Of a DNA stretch of 64,000 nucleotides, positions 18,501 to 28,420 are shown piece by piece (within the stretch, counting starts at the first letter, position 1; each line of letters opens with the position of its first letter). Both the position numbers and the translations under genes were made by a program. This DNA is from Tractidigestivibacter montrealensis (GTDB lineage Bacteria; Actinomycetota; Coriobacteriia; Coriobacteriales; Atopobiaceae), in contig NZ_JANSKA010000002.1 in NCBI RefSeq assembly GCF_024741235.1, positions 248,001 to 312,000 on the forward strand. The letters are read 5' to 3'. The notes beneath the pieces are model-generated. The model saw only the letters and a list, made by a program, of their open reading frames with translations. It was not told the origin of the DNA and did not search any database.

Positions 18501-19126
18501 CCTCAATCGGCCCCGTGAACGAGGTCGCGATGGACGAGTACATCCGCCTGAAGCAGCGTGCGGACTACATTGGCGAGCAGGTCGCAGACCTCGAGGCCGC
18601 GCGCATGGCGCTCAAGAAGATCAACGCCGCCATCGACCGCAAGATGCGCAACAGGTTCCTCGTGGTCTTTGACAAGGTGAACGAGAACTTCTCGGAGATC
18701 TTCTCGATGCTCTTCCCGGGCGGCCATGCCCACATCGAGATGACCGATCCGGACAACCTCTCCGAGACGGGCATCGAGATCGTGGCGCAGCCCAGAGGCA
18801 AGCGCATCACCAAGATGTCTCTCATGTCCGGCGGCGAGAAGTCCCTCACGGCGCTGGCGCTCCTCTTTGCCGTCTACAAGACGCGCACAGTGCCCTTCTA
18901 CGTGTTTGACGAGGTAGAGGCCGCGCTCGACGACTCCAACCTCTCCAAGCTCCTTGACGCCATCGAGCAGCTCAAGGACACGACGCAGCTCATTGTCATC
19001 TCGCACCAGAGAAGGACGATGGAGCAGGCTGACGTCCTCTACGGCGTCTCCATGCAGGCCGACGGCGTGAGCCACGTCGTCTCTCAGCGCCTCGACAAGG
19101 CGACTGGAAAGGTGGTCGATGCCTGA
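15584..19126 (+). CDS. smc: Chromosome segregation protein SMC
   Basis: A 1180-residue SMC ATPase that compacts and helps segregate the chromosome. Walker A GPNGSGKSN is at residues 31-39. Two long coiled coils flank a hinge at about 500-650. The C-terminal head has LMSGGEKSLTALALLFA near 1080 and Walker B VFDEVEAALDDSN near 1107. It starts at TTG 15584 after AGAGGA. Its stop TGA overlaps the ftsY ATG by one base. The long coiled coils explain the many open shadow frames on both strands here. Confidence 0.95.
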   Translation: MYLKSLTLKGFKSFADRTSMSFDPGLNVVVGPNGSGKSNVSDAILWVLGEQSAKMLRGQAMEDVIFSGSSARPAVGVAEVTLVLDNSDHTLPIDFSEVGITRRMYRSGESEYLINGAPARLMDVQDILHDSGLGKDTHSIISQGKLDSILQSRPEERRELIEEAADISKHRRRKERSLRKLSSMDDNLARAKVVAREINRQLKPLERQVDKAKRAHDITERLTELRTQLAVDDLRRLQASYGTLSARGREADAAVELAQYRLDEKSAELEKYQSLLEQKGLFVGDLGEQRRRMQDILGRMDSDMRLLEEKGKNMVSRLSEMRMQLSTMRKQRADVTEEHERVAGDLSDARVRQQELEEGMDALSKASREAVAHRRELEDALNKRQSDERQARSEADRETLAFAKLEDQISNAEVEDGMYKSRLEQVAETLATTEEALAERGERKARLEEQLADARAKAEELAGTIAEAQAALKHARDEERSARTKLSSSEATLSALRSVDANVEKASPLVEAVSKGQAASLVECRLADLIDADEATESLVERLLGDDLAAFVVASAADAGTLAASALSQGRAEGRATVVFREAAPVAVAAEGAPGEALISHLRVSDAARPLLTALLGDIRLVGSAEEAIRAHQAMPALTYVTQDGVTVTPDGRCVVGTAPSTEAGALERKRRIRALEEGMGELRASLGAATEAVSAAESALAASRDGAAAAKGDVARLSGELSSVTSEMGRLDAQRQRAADEQRQVTRQRDAASERAADARSHIEEHKAAAAAARAKAEELVGGLGDLRTQHDEAVRAQGKASHELSDARLELAMAKERAKNLSSRERELANRKHDLDARIVATEEGSRALEVVRLRVDPLHDRYDAIRTRALDWAARLKDRASLAEADSDSLKRTIGDAKSAVNDATAELTRARDAASAVKVDLGRLEVQVQNAIDAIQATGFVLDEALSLPAPDDREAAEREADQLEGQLASIGPVNEVAMDEYIRLKQRADYIGEQVADLEAARMALKKINAAIDRKMRNRFLVVFDKVNENFSEIFSMLFPGGHAHIEMTDPDNLSETGIEIVAQPRGKRITKMSLMSGGEKSLTALALLFAVYKTRTVPFYVFDEVEAALDDSNLSKLLDAIEQLKDTTQLIVISHQRRTMEQADVLYGVSMQADGVSHVVSQRLDKATGKVVDA

Positions 19127-20028
19127 TGGGCTTCTTCGACAGGCTGAAAAGCGGCCTCTCGCGCTCGCGCGAGGCCATCAACGAGATCTTCTACATGGGT
19201 GGGGAGGTCGACGAGGACTTCTGGGAGGACCTCGAGGACACGCTCGTGATGGGCGACATGGGCGGCGAGCTTGCCATGCGCGTGGCCGACGACCTGCGCG
19301 AGCAGGCGGCGCGCGAGAACCTCACCCGCGCAGACCAGCTGCGTGACGCCTTGGCCAAGCGCCTTGCCCAGGAGTTCCGAACGGCCGATCGCGACCCCTT
19401 CGAGGACGTGCCCTCGTGCGTCCTCTTTGTGGGCATCAACGGCGCCGGCAAGACCACCACGGTGGGCAAGCTCGCCGGCCGTGCTCGCGACGAGGGCAAG
19501 TCCTGTCTCATAGGAGGTGCCGACACCTTCCGCGCCGCCGCCATCGAGCAGCTCGAGGTGTGGGGTAAGCGCGCAGGCGTGGACGTCATCACCCGCGAGC
19601 GCGGCGCGGATCCGGCGAGCGTCTGCTACGACGTGGTCGAGGAGGCCGAGAAGCGCGGCTCTCAGCTGGTGCTCATCGACACCGCAGGGCGCCTGCACAC
19701 CTCGTCCGACCTCATGCGCGAGCTCGCCAAGGTGGTCAACGTCACGCGCAAGCGCTGCACCTCCATGCCGGTCACCGTCGTCCTTGTGATTGACGCCACC
19801 ACCGGCCAGAACGGCCTTGCGCAGGCCAAGGAGTTCAACGACGCCCTGGACCTCGACGGGCTTATCGTCACCAAGCTCGATGGCACCGCCAAGGGCGGCA
19901 TCGCGCTTGCGATCTCCGACCAGCTGGGGCTTCCCATCTACCGCATTGGCGTGGGGGAGTCCATCGACGACCTTGAGACCTTCGACGCGCTCGACTTCTG
20001 CCGCGCACTCGTTGGGGAAGGAAAGTAG
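19126..20028 (+). CDS. ftsY: Signal recognition particle receptor FtsY
   Basis: A 300-residue SRP receptor GTPase that docks ribosome-SRP complexes at the membrane. It consists almost only of the NG domain; the acidic A domain found in E. coli is absent, as in many Gram-positives. GTPase motifs are GINGAGKTTTVGKLA near residue 103, DTFRAAAIEQL, DTAGR and TKLDGTAKGG. It overlaps smc by one base and precedes ffh by 2 nt. Confidence 0.95.
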   Translation: MGFFDRLKSGLSRSREAINEIFYMGGEVDEDFWEDLEDTLVMGDMGGELAMRVADDLREQAARENLTRADQLRDALAKRLAQEFRTADRDPFEDVPSCVLFVGINGAGKTTTVGKLAGRARDEGKSCLIGGADTFRAAAIEQLEVWGKRAGVDVITRERGADPASVCYDVVEEAEKRGSQLVLIDTAGRLHTSSDLMRELAKVVNVTRKRCTSMPVTVVLVIDATTGQNGLAQAKEFNDALDLDGLIVTKLDGTAKGGIALAISDQLGLPIYRIGVGESIDDLETFDALDFCRALVGEGK

Positions 20029-20030
20029 CC

Positions 20031-21422
20031 ATGTTCAACAGCCTCTCCGAACGCCTCCAGGACACCTTCGACAAGCTCCGCGGCAAGGGCAAGCTCACCG
20101 AGGCCGATATCAACGTGGCCATGCGCGAGATCCGCATGGCCCTGCTCGAGGCCGACGTCAACTTCCGCGTGGTCAAGGACTTTGTCGCCTCCTGCAAGGA
20201 GAAGTGCCTCACGGCCGAGGTCCTGGATTCGCTCACGCCCGCGCAGAACGTGGTGCGCATCGTGCTCGACCAGTTGACCGAGCTTCTCGGCACCACCGAG
20301 TCCAAGCTCGTGCTGGCGCAGAACCGCACGCCCAACGTGATCATGCTCGTTGGTCTGCAGGGCTCGGGCAAGACCACGGCCGCGGCCAAGCTCGCCTACC
20401 TCCTCAAGGGCCAGGGCCACTCTCCGCTGCTCGCCGCCTGCGACACGCACCGTCCCGCAGCTGCCGACCAGCTGGCCACGCTGGGTAGCGAGATTGGTGT
20501 GCCGGTCTTTCGCGGTGACGGCAAGGATGCGGTCAAGGTTGCCTCGGCGTCCATCCGCGAGGCGGTTGACCACCTGAATGACATCGTCATTGTGGATACG
20601 GCTGGCCGCCTGCAGATCGACGAGGAGATGATGCAGGAGGCGGTCGCCATCAAGCAGGCCGTCAAGCCCGACCAGATCCTCATGGTGGTTGACGCCATGA
20701 CCGGCCAGGACATCGTGAACGTGGTGCAGACCTTCGCCGAGCGCGTGGACTTCGACGGCGTCATCATGTCCAAGCTCGACGGCGACGCGCGTGGCGGTGG
20801 CGCCCTCTCCGTTCGCGCGGTGACGGGCAAGCCCATCAAGTTTGTCTCGATGGGCGAGAAGCCCGATTCGCTCGAGGTCTTCCATCCCGACCGCATGGCC
20901 AAGCGCATCCTGGGTATGGGCGATGTCTACGGGATCATCGAGCAGGCCCAGAAGGTAGCCGACCAGGAGCAGATCGACGCGGCCGAGCGCATGCTGCGCG
21001 AGGGCTTCACGATGGATGACCTTCTCGGCCAGATGCAGCAGATTAGAAAGATGGGCGGCCTGGCAAAGATCATCTCCGCACTTCCCGGCGGTGAGCGCGC
21101 GTTGGCGCAGCAGGGCGGCGTAGACGAGAGCTCGCTCGGGCGCATCGAGGCCATGATTCGGTCCATGACCAAGGAGGAGCGCGCGCGGCCAAAGATCATC
21201 AACGGCCAGCGCAGGAAGCGCATCGCGGCTGGCTCCGGGCGCAGCGTCCAGGAGGTCAACCAGCTCCTCAAGCAGTGGGGCGAGATGAACAAGATGATGA
21301 GCAAGATGCGGGCGGCCACCCAGGGCGGCAGCAAGAAGCAGCGTCGCCAGATGCAGTCGATGATGCGCAACATGGGCATGGGCGGCGGCATGCCCGGCGG
21401 CGGCCGCGGCTGGGGCATGTAG
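20031..21422 (+). CDS. ffh: Signal recognition particle protein Ffh
   Basis: A 463-residue SRP54 protein that binds signal peptides and 4.5S RNA. The N domain is followed by the G domain (GLQGSGKTT near residue 108, DTHRPAAADQL, DTAGRLQ, SKLDGDARGG). The methionine-rich M domain runs from about 295 onward and ends in a Gly/Met-rich tail. It is directly downstream of its receptor gene ftsY, giving a coupled SRP operon. Confidence 0.95.
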   Translation: MFNSLSERLQDTFDKLRGKGKLTEADINVAMREIRMALLEADVNFRVVKDFVASCKEKCLTAEVLDSLTPAQNVVRIVLDQLTELLGTTESKLVLAQNRTPNVIMLVGLQGSGKTTAAAKLAYLLKGQGHSPLLAACDTHRPAAADQLATLGSEIGVPVFRGDGKDAVKVASASIREAVDHLNDIVIVDTAGRLQIDEEMMQEAVAIKQAVKPDQILMVVDAMTGQDIVNVVQTFAERVDFDGVIMSKLDGDARGGGALSVRAVTGKPIKFVSMGEKPDSLEVFHPDRMAKRILGMGDVYGIIEQAQKVADQEQIDAAERMLREGFTMDDLLGQMQQIRKMGGLAKIISALPGGERALAQQGGVDESSLGRIEAMIRSMTKEERARPKIINGQRRKRIAAGSGRSVQEVNQLLKQWGEMNKMMSKMRAATQGGSKKQRRQMQSMMRNMGMGGGMPGGGRGWGM

Positions 21423-21464
21423 CGACGCCAGTCCATGAGTTCCGTGCGCGCCTGTTGAAGAAAG

Positions 21465-21524
21465 GGGCCCTCTGGCGTAAAAAGGCGCCGGAGGGCCCAT
21501 ATCGTAGGACCCCCCGGCGCCTTT
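21465..21524. terminator. Overlapping hairpins between convergent ffh and ldt
   Basis: A 13-bp stem (21465-21477 with 21486-21498, one G-T pair) encloses an A-rich loop. An alternative stem GGCGCCGG / CCGGCGCC (21484-21491 with 21514-21521) is followed by TTT. Between two converging genes this probably acts in both directions. The GGCCCTCYGGCG core recurs at 49770 and 63616. Confidence 0.65.
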
Positions 21525-21542
21525 GCCGGACCCAGCTTCGTG

Positions 21543-23006
21543 CTACTCGTGGATGATGACCACGTCGCCCACGTTACACAGCGAGTAGAGCTTGTCCGCG
21601 TCATCGTAGGAGAGGTTGATGCAGCCGTGGCTGCCGTTGGTGAGGTAGATGTCGCCGCCAAAGGCCGAGCGCCACGGCGCGTTGTGGAAGCCCATGAGGT
21701 TGCCCACGACGCCCATCCAGAAGTCCACGTGGCTCACCCACTGGGGGTTGCCCGACTCGTCGTTGGGACCGACGAGCGTTGAGGGGCTCTGCTTGTTCGT
21801 GATGGTCCAGGTGCCCTGCGTCGTGCTGCGGTTGAGGTTGGGCTGACCGGTCACAACGTCGGCCTGCCAGATGGCAGAGCCATCCGAGTCGAAGAAGATG
21901 GCGTGCTGGTCGGAGATGTCCACGTCGATGTAGCGGGTTGGCCAGTCCTGGCATCCGGGGTTGTACGTGGCTGCCGTCGTGTAGCAGGGCAGCTCAAGCG
22001 TGGTGGGGGAGCCCGTCATGATGTTGTTGTAGATGTCCTGCGCAGCCTCGGCACCGTTGATCGACCAGCCGTAGACGCCGCCGGCCACCACGGACTCCTG
22101 GACGCCGTCGGGACGCGTGTAGGTGCGTGCCGTGCCCACCGAGTCTGTCTTTGCGGAGAGGCCACCCTTTGCCCAGGTGGTGATTGCATCCTGGCTGAGG
22201 GTCACCGAGAGGTCGTCTCCAATGGTGATCCACTGAGAGATGAGGTCGGCGTCAACGGTCGTGACCTCGGTGCCGCCAAGCGTGAGCGTGACGGTTGCGG
22301 CGAGCATAGCGTTCGCCGTCTTGATGGCATCGTCCACGGACTCCCCGGCCTGGAGAGATTCGTCGCCAAGCTCGATGGAGGTCGCGAGGGACTTGACCTG
22401 CCCCGCGATTGCCTGGGTGGCCGCAGCCTGATTGATGCGGCTCGCCTGCGCGCTGTCAGATGCGGTGTAGACCTTCTCCGTTGAGTCATAGGTGACGTCG
22501 GAGGTGCTTGATCCACCGTTTGCGGAGGATGCGGCACTCACGGCGTTTGCCAGCGCGGTCGCGATGGCATCCGAGTTGAGCGTGACGTAGGAGGAGACGT
22601 CACCCGTCGAGAGACTCTGTGTGGTGCCCTGCGCGAGCTCAACGGGCCAGGCCCAGGGGTGCTGCTGGGCAATGGCGGCGCGCGCGGCGCTCTCGCCGTC
22701 ATAGGCCAGCGAGACGTCCGCCCCATCAAGCTCGAACGAGACGCCGTCGCCCGAGACGCTTGCCTTCCAGCCAGACGTCTTGGTGGCGGAGAGCGAGCTT
22801 GCAACCTCGTCGACGCTCATGAGCGAGACGTCCTGACCATCTACGCTGGTAGAAGGCATGAAGAAGAAGTTGAAGTACGCCACGCCCCCCAGGTATACGG
22901 CGACGACAACGGCAAGCGAGACGAGAAGAGCAATGACGGGGCCGCGGCCGTTGTGTTTTTTCTTGTGCGAGCCGGCGAAGTGCCCGCCTCGTGAGGACTG
23001 TTTCAT
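21543..23006 (-). CDS. L,D-transpeptidase (YkuD) with PG-binding region
   Basis: A 487-residue membrane-anchored cell-wall cross-linking enzyme. A Lys/Arg-rich cytoplasmic tail precedes one membrane helix at about residues 24-48. A long Ser/Ala/Thr-rich extracellular region of the PG_binding_4 type follows, and the C-terminal YkuD domain has GSHGCINLSYDDA with catalytic Cys462 and an upstream HNAPWRSAFGG. It would form 3-3 peptide cross-links or attach proteins to peptidoglycan. The nearest GGGAG is 13 nt before the ATG, so the start is likely but not certain. Monocistronic on the minus strand. Confidence 0.88.
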   Translation of the reverse strand: MKQSSRGGHFAGSHKKKHNGRGPVIALLVSLAVVVAVYLGGVAYFNFFFMPSTSVDGQDVSLMSVDEVASSLSATKTSGWKASVSGDGVSFELDGADVSLAYDGESAARAAIAQQHPWAWPVELAQGTTQSLSTGDVSSYVTLNSDAIATALANAVSAASSANGGSSTSDVTYDSTEKVYTASDSAQASRINQAAATQAIAGQVKSLATSIELGDESLQAGESVDDAIKTANAMLAATVTLTLGGTEVTTVDADLISQWITIGDDLSVTLSQDAITTWAKGGLSAKTDSVGTARTYTRPDGVQESVVAGGVYGWSINGAEAAQDIYNNIMTGSPTTLELPCYTTAATYNPGCQDWPTRYIDVDISDQHAIFFDSDGSAIWQADVVTGQPNLNRSTTQGTWTITNKQSPSTLVGPNDESGNPQWVSHVDFWMGVVGNLMGFHNAPWRSAFGGDIYLTNGSHGCINLSYDDADKLYSLCNVGDVVIIHE

Positions 23007-23069
23007 GGTGATGGCTGGTCTCCCTCAGGATGGGATGAGTGTTTGTTCCAGAGTGCTGTCATGTGTGAC

Positions 23070-23075
23070 TATAGT
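23070..23075 (+). promoter_or_regulatory. Candidate -10 TATAGT for the SpoU methyltransferase
   Basis: TATAGT lies in the divergent gap between ldt and the methyltransferase gene, about 105 nt before its start. No strong -35 is visible. Confidence 0.3.
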
Positions 23076-23179
23076 AACCCAGGGCGGCCAACAGCCGTCC
23101 CCCGACCGACTCATGAGAAAAGCTCCAAAGGCCAGGGCGGCATGAAGCCGGCGCGGAGTGTGACAGGAAGGCGAGTGAC

Positions 23180-24004
23180 GTGGGCTTGCAGAAGGTACGC
23201 ATCGAGAGCGCGGATGACCCAAGGCTTGACACCTACGTGCGGCTCACCGACCACCAGCTCAGAAACAAGCTCGAGCCCGAGAAGGGCGTGCTCATCGCCG
23301 AGTCCAGGCTGGTCGTTGAGGTTGCTCTGGACGCAGGTCTCGAGCCCCTCTCGTTTCTGGTCGATGACGCCAGGTTGGAGTCGTGTGCGGACCTCATCGA
23401 GCGCGCCGGGTGCGTTGCCTATGTGCTGCCGCACGACCAGATGGAGCGCCTCACCGGCTTCAACGTAAACCGGGGCTTGCTCTGTGCCATGCGCCGTCCG
23501 CGTCCGCAAGCGGTGGAGCAGGTGCTTCTCGGCGCCCGTCACGTTGCCGTACTCGAGGACCTCGTCGACGTGACCAACGTGGGGGCGGTATTCCGCTCGG
23601 CGGCTGCCCTTGGTGCAGACGCCGTGCTCCTCTCGCCGCGCTGCGCAGATCCCCTGGGCAGGCGCGCAGTGCGAGTCTCCATGGGGACGGTCTTCCAGGT
23701 GCCGTGGGCGCGCGTCGATGCCGGCGCCTGGCCTACGGACTTTGTGACAGACCTCCGCGGCAGGGGCTTTACATGCCTCTCCATGGCGCTCGAGGAGGGC
23801 GCCGTGCCCATCGACGACCCGGGGCTGGCGTCTGCCGAGAAGGTCGCGCTCTTCTTTGGCTGCGAGGGCTACGGGCTTGCGCGCGCAACGCTTGATGCCG
23901 TTGGACGCTCCGTTATCATCCCCATGTCAAACGGGGTCGACTCCCTGAACGTTGCCGCGTCCTCCGCCGTCGCGTTCTGGGAGCTCTTCGCTCGCAGGAG
24001 GTAG
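23180..24004 (+). CDS. SpoU/TrmH-family RNA 2-O-methyltransferase
   Basis: A 274-residue SPOUT methyltransferase. An N-terminal substrate-binding domain (about 1-110) is followed by the SpoU domain with NVGAVFRSAAALGAD near residue 134, FFGCEGYGL, and the knot motif IPMSNGVDSLNVAASSAVAFWE. Such enzymes methylate ribose in tRNA or 23S rRNA; the exact target cannot be told. The start is GTG 23180 with GGAAGG upstream. Confidence 0.88.
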   Translation: MGLQKVRIESADDPRLDTYVRLTDHQLRNKLEPEKGVLIAESRLVVEVALDAGLEPLSFLVDDARLESCADLIERAGCVAYVLPHDQMERLTGFNVNRGLLCAMRRPRPQAVEQVLLGARHVAVLEDLVDVTNVGAVFRSAAALGADAVLLSPRCADPLGRRAVRVSMGTVFQVPWARVDAGAWPTDFVTDLRGRGFTCLSMALEEGAVPIDDPGLASAEKVALFFGCEGYGLARATLDAVGRSVIIPMSNGVDSLNVAASSAVAFWELFARRR

Positions 24005-24088
24005 GTGGGGCCGTTTCTCTGGAGGTCTTCTAGAAGGCTGCCTCCTTCCGAAGGCCGTCCCCCCTCATAACGCCGCATCCCCACCTGC

Positions 24089-24166
24089 AAATTTCGATTG
24101 GTTAGGGGCGGCTAAACGATCGGAATCTGCAGGCTAATTACGACCTTGAAAATTTCGATCGGTTAG
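24089..24166 (+). repeat. Direct repeat pair AAATTTCGAT(T/C)GGTTAG
   Basis: Two copies of a 17-bp sequence (24089-24105 and 24150-24166) differ at one base and are 61 bp apart. Between them CTAAACGATCGGAA at about 24112-24125 is an imperfect inverted copy of the first. The 280-bp gap 24005-24284 otherwise shows no gene. Related TTCCGAACGGTTA arms occur at 36653. Confidence 0.5.
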
Positions 24167-24284
24167 ACGGGTGCCCAGCGAACCCCAAGCGGCCCAACCA
24201 AAGGCGTCTCGCCGAATTCACGCCGTTGGCCCCGGGGGCCCGGTGCAGACTAAAACGATGCAACCGTCTGAGGGAGACCGCCAC

Positions 24285-26180
24285 ATGCAGGAGAAAGACC
24301 CTGAACAGCTCAAGTACCTCGAGCTTCTCTCCGAGAAGTTCCCTACCACGCAGGCCGCGTTCACCGAGATCATCAACCTCGAGGCCATCCTCAACCTGCC
24401 CAAGGGCACCGAGCACTTTGTCTCGGACGTCCACGGCGAGTACGAGGCCTTCGAGCACATTCTCAACAACTGCTCGGGCGTCATCCGCGAGCGCGTGGAG
24501 GAGATCTTCAACCTCGAGCTCACGGCAAGCGAGCAGGCCGACCTCTGCACGCTCGTCTACTACCCCGCCGAGAAGCTCCGCCGGCTGCGCGAGGAGGGCA
24601 CGGCCACCAGCGAGTGGTATGCCATCACGCTCATGAGGCTCGTTCGTCTCGCGCGGCGGCTCTCCGGCTCTTACACCCGCTCCAAGGTGCGCAAGGCCAT
24701 GCCCGTGGCCTATGCCTACATCATTGACGAGCTCCTGCACATCTCGCCCGACGAGCGGGAGACCCGCCTTGCCTACCACCAACGCATCATCGACACGATC
24801 ATCGACACTGGTTCTGCGGACGACTTCATCTGCTCGCTTGCGGCGCTCATCAAGCGCCTGGCCGTGGACCACATGCACCTGGTAGGCGACATCTTTGACC
24901 GAGGACCACATGCCGACAAGATCTGCGACCGCCTCATGGGCTACCACTCCATCGACGTCGAGTGGGGCAACCACGACATCGTGTGGATGGGCGCGGCCTC
25001 TGGCTCTGCCGCGTGCTTGGCGGCCGTGATTCGCAACAACATCCACTACGAGAGCCTCTCGATCCTCGAGAGCGCCTATGGTGTGAGCCTGCGCGAGCTG
25101 ACGCTCTTCTCGGAGGCAACCTACACGCAGGACGACGGTATGACGCCCATGGAGAAGGCCATCTCGGTCATTCTCTTCAAGCTCGAGGGGCAGGTCATCA
25201 TGCGCCATCCCAACTGGCACATGGAGGACAGGCTGCTTCTGGAACACGTTGATCCCGCCCGGGGCGTGCTCGACCTCAACGGCACCGCATACGAGATGCG
25301 CACGCGAGATTTCCCCACGCTTGACCCGGCGCACCCCTACGAGCTTTCGGTGGACGAGAGACGCGTGATGGACGGCCTCATGGACGCGGTGCGCTCCTCG
25401 GACAAGCTGCGCGCCCACATAGGCTTCCTCTACGACCACGGCTCCGCCTACCTGGTTCGCAATGGCAACGCAATCTTCCACGCCTGCGTCCCCATGAACG
25501 AGGATGGCGCCTTCTGCGCCGTGCGGCACCAGGACCGGCTCCTCGCCGGCCGCGAGTACTATGACTACGCCGACCGCCTTGCGCGCCAGGCATGGCACGA
25601 GCATGACCAGGTCTCGCTCGACTGGATGTGGTACCTCTGGTGTGGGCGCTACTCACCGCTCTCGGGCCGCGTGGTGAAGACGTTCGAGCGCACCTACCTC
25701 ACCGACCGCTCCACCTGGCAGGAGCCGCGCGACCCCTACTTCAGGCTCACCGAGAAGCCCGAGGTGGCGCGACGCATACTCGCGGAGTTTGGTGCAGACC
25801 CGGTGCACGGCCACATCATCAACGGCCACACCCCCGTCCACGCCGCGGACGGGGAGAGCCCCGTCAAGGCGGGTGGCCTGCTCGTTGTTATCGACGGGGG
25901 CTTCTGCCAGGCCTACCACAGGACCACGGGGATAGCGGGCTACACCCTCATCTCTGACCCCCGGGGCATGCGCATCAAGGCGCACCGCCCGTTTGGCACC
26001 ATTGCCGACGTGCTCGACCTCAATGCCGACATCATGAGCGACGACGACCGCTTCGAGATCTACCCCAGCCCCAAGACCATTGGCGACACGGACACAGGCA
26101 CCCAGATTCGCGGGCAGGTTGCGGACCTGAGGGCGCTTCTCGACGCATATCGCACCGGCCTTCTGCCCGAGAGGGGATAG
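24285..26180 (+). CDS. fbp: Fructose-1,6-bisphosphatase, class III
   Basis: A 631-residue class III (Firmicutes-type) FBPase for gluconeogenesis. The metallophosphatase motifs are DVHGEYEAFEHIL near residue 50, GDIFDRGPHAD near 202, and WGNHDIVWMGAASGS near 227, with a late NGHTPVHAADGESPVKAGG block. ATG 24285 follows GAGGGAGA by about 8 nt; the in-frame upstream ATG codons run through repeat-containing sequence and have no ribosome site. Length fits the 640-670 residue family. Confidence 0.92.
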   Translation: MQEKDPEQLKYLELLSEKFPTTQAAFTEIINLEAILNLPKGTEHFVSDVHGEYEAFEHILNNCSGVIRERVEEIFNLELTASEQADLCTLVYYPAEKLRRLREEGTATSEWYAITLMRLVRLARRLSGSYTRSKVRKAMPVAYAYIIDELLHISPDERETRLAYHQRIIDTIIDTGSADDFICSLAALIKRLAVDHMHLVGDIFDRGPHADKICDRLMGYHSIDVEWGNHDIVWMGAASGSAACLAAVIRNNIHYESLSILESAYGVSLRELTLFSEATYTQDDGMTPMEKAISVILFKLEGQVIMRHPNWHMEDRLLLEHVDPARGVLDLNGTAYEMRTRDFPTLDPAHPYELSVDERRVMDGLMDAVRSSDKLRAHIGFLYDHGSAYLVRNGNAIFHACVPMNEDGAFCAVRHQDRLLAGREYYDYADRLARQAWHEHDQVSLDWMWYLWCGRYSPLSGRVVKTFERTYLTDRSTWQEPRDPYFRLTEKPEVARRILAEFGADPVHGHIINGHTPVHAADGESPVKAGGLLVVIDGGFCQAYHRTTGIAGYTLISDPRGMRIKAHRPFGTIADVLDLNADIMSDDDRFEIYPSPKTIGDTDTGTQIRGQVADLRALLDAYRTGLLPERG

Positions 26181-26317
26181 GCCAGCCCGCCACGTCTGGG
26201 CCGGAGCCCGCAACGTGCGGTACCCGTGAATGGTTGATACACGTTACTAATGGATCCCCGGCAAATGGGTACGCTAGAGCCAGGTTCATGCACGGCACCG
26301 GACGAAAGGGTCCACAA

Positions 26318-28222
<1,905 letters not shown>

Positions 28223-28249
28223 GCTCTCGCGACCATACGTCGGTAAGCA

Positions 28250-28290
28250 GCCCGGCTCCAGCGACCTTCCGCTGGGGCCGGGCTTTTTGT
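28250..28290 (+). terminator. Rho-independent terminator after ftsH
   Basis: A 14-bp stem (GCCCGGCTCCAGCG with CGCTGGGGCCGGGC) around a 6-nt loop is followed by TTTTTGT. Confidence 0.9.
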
Positions 28291-28353
28291 ACGAGCTGCG
28301 CTTGCTGGCAGAACACCCGTGTGTTTGGGCCGTGACGCCTGGCGGAGCGGCCT

Positions 28354-28382
28354 TTGGCCGGGACCTTAAGTTCGTCTATAGT
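28354..28382 (+). promoter_or_regulatory. Promoter of the DUF4012 gene
   Basis: TTGGCC at 28354-28359 and TATAGT at 28377-28382 are spaced by 17 nt, and lie 39 nt before the TTG start. Confidence 0.5.
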
Positions 28383-28420
28383 GTCTGTGCCTATATGCCA
28401 GACATGAATAGAGGTTTTCC

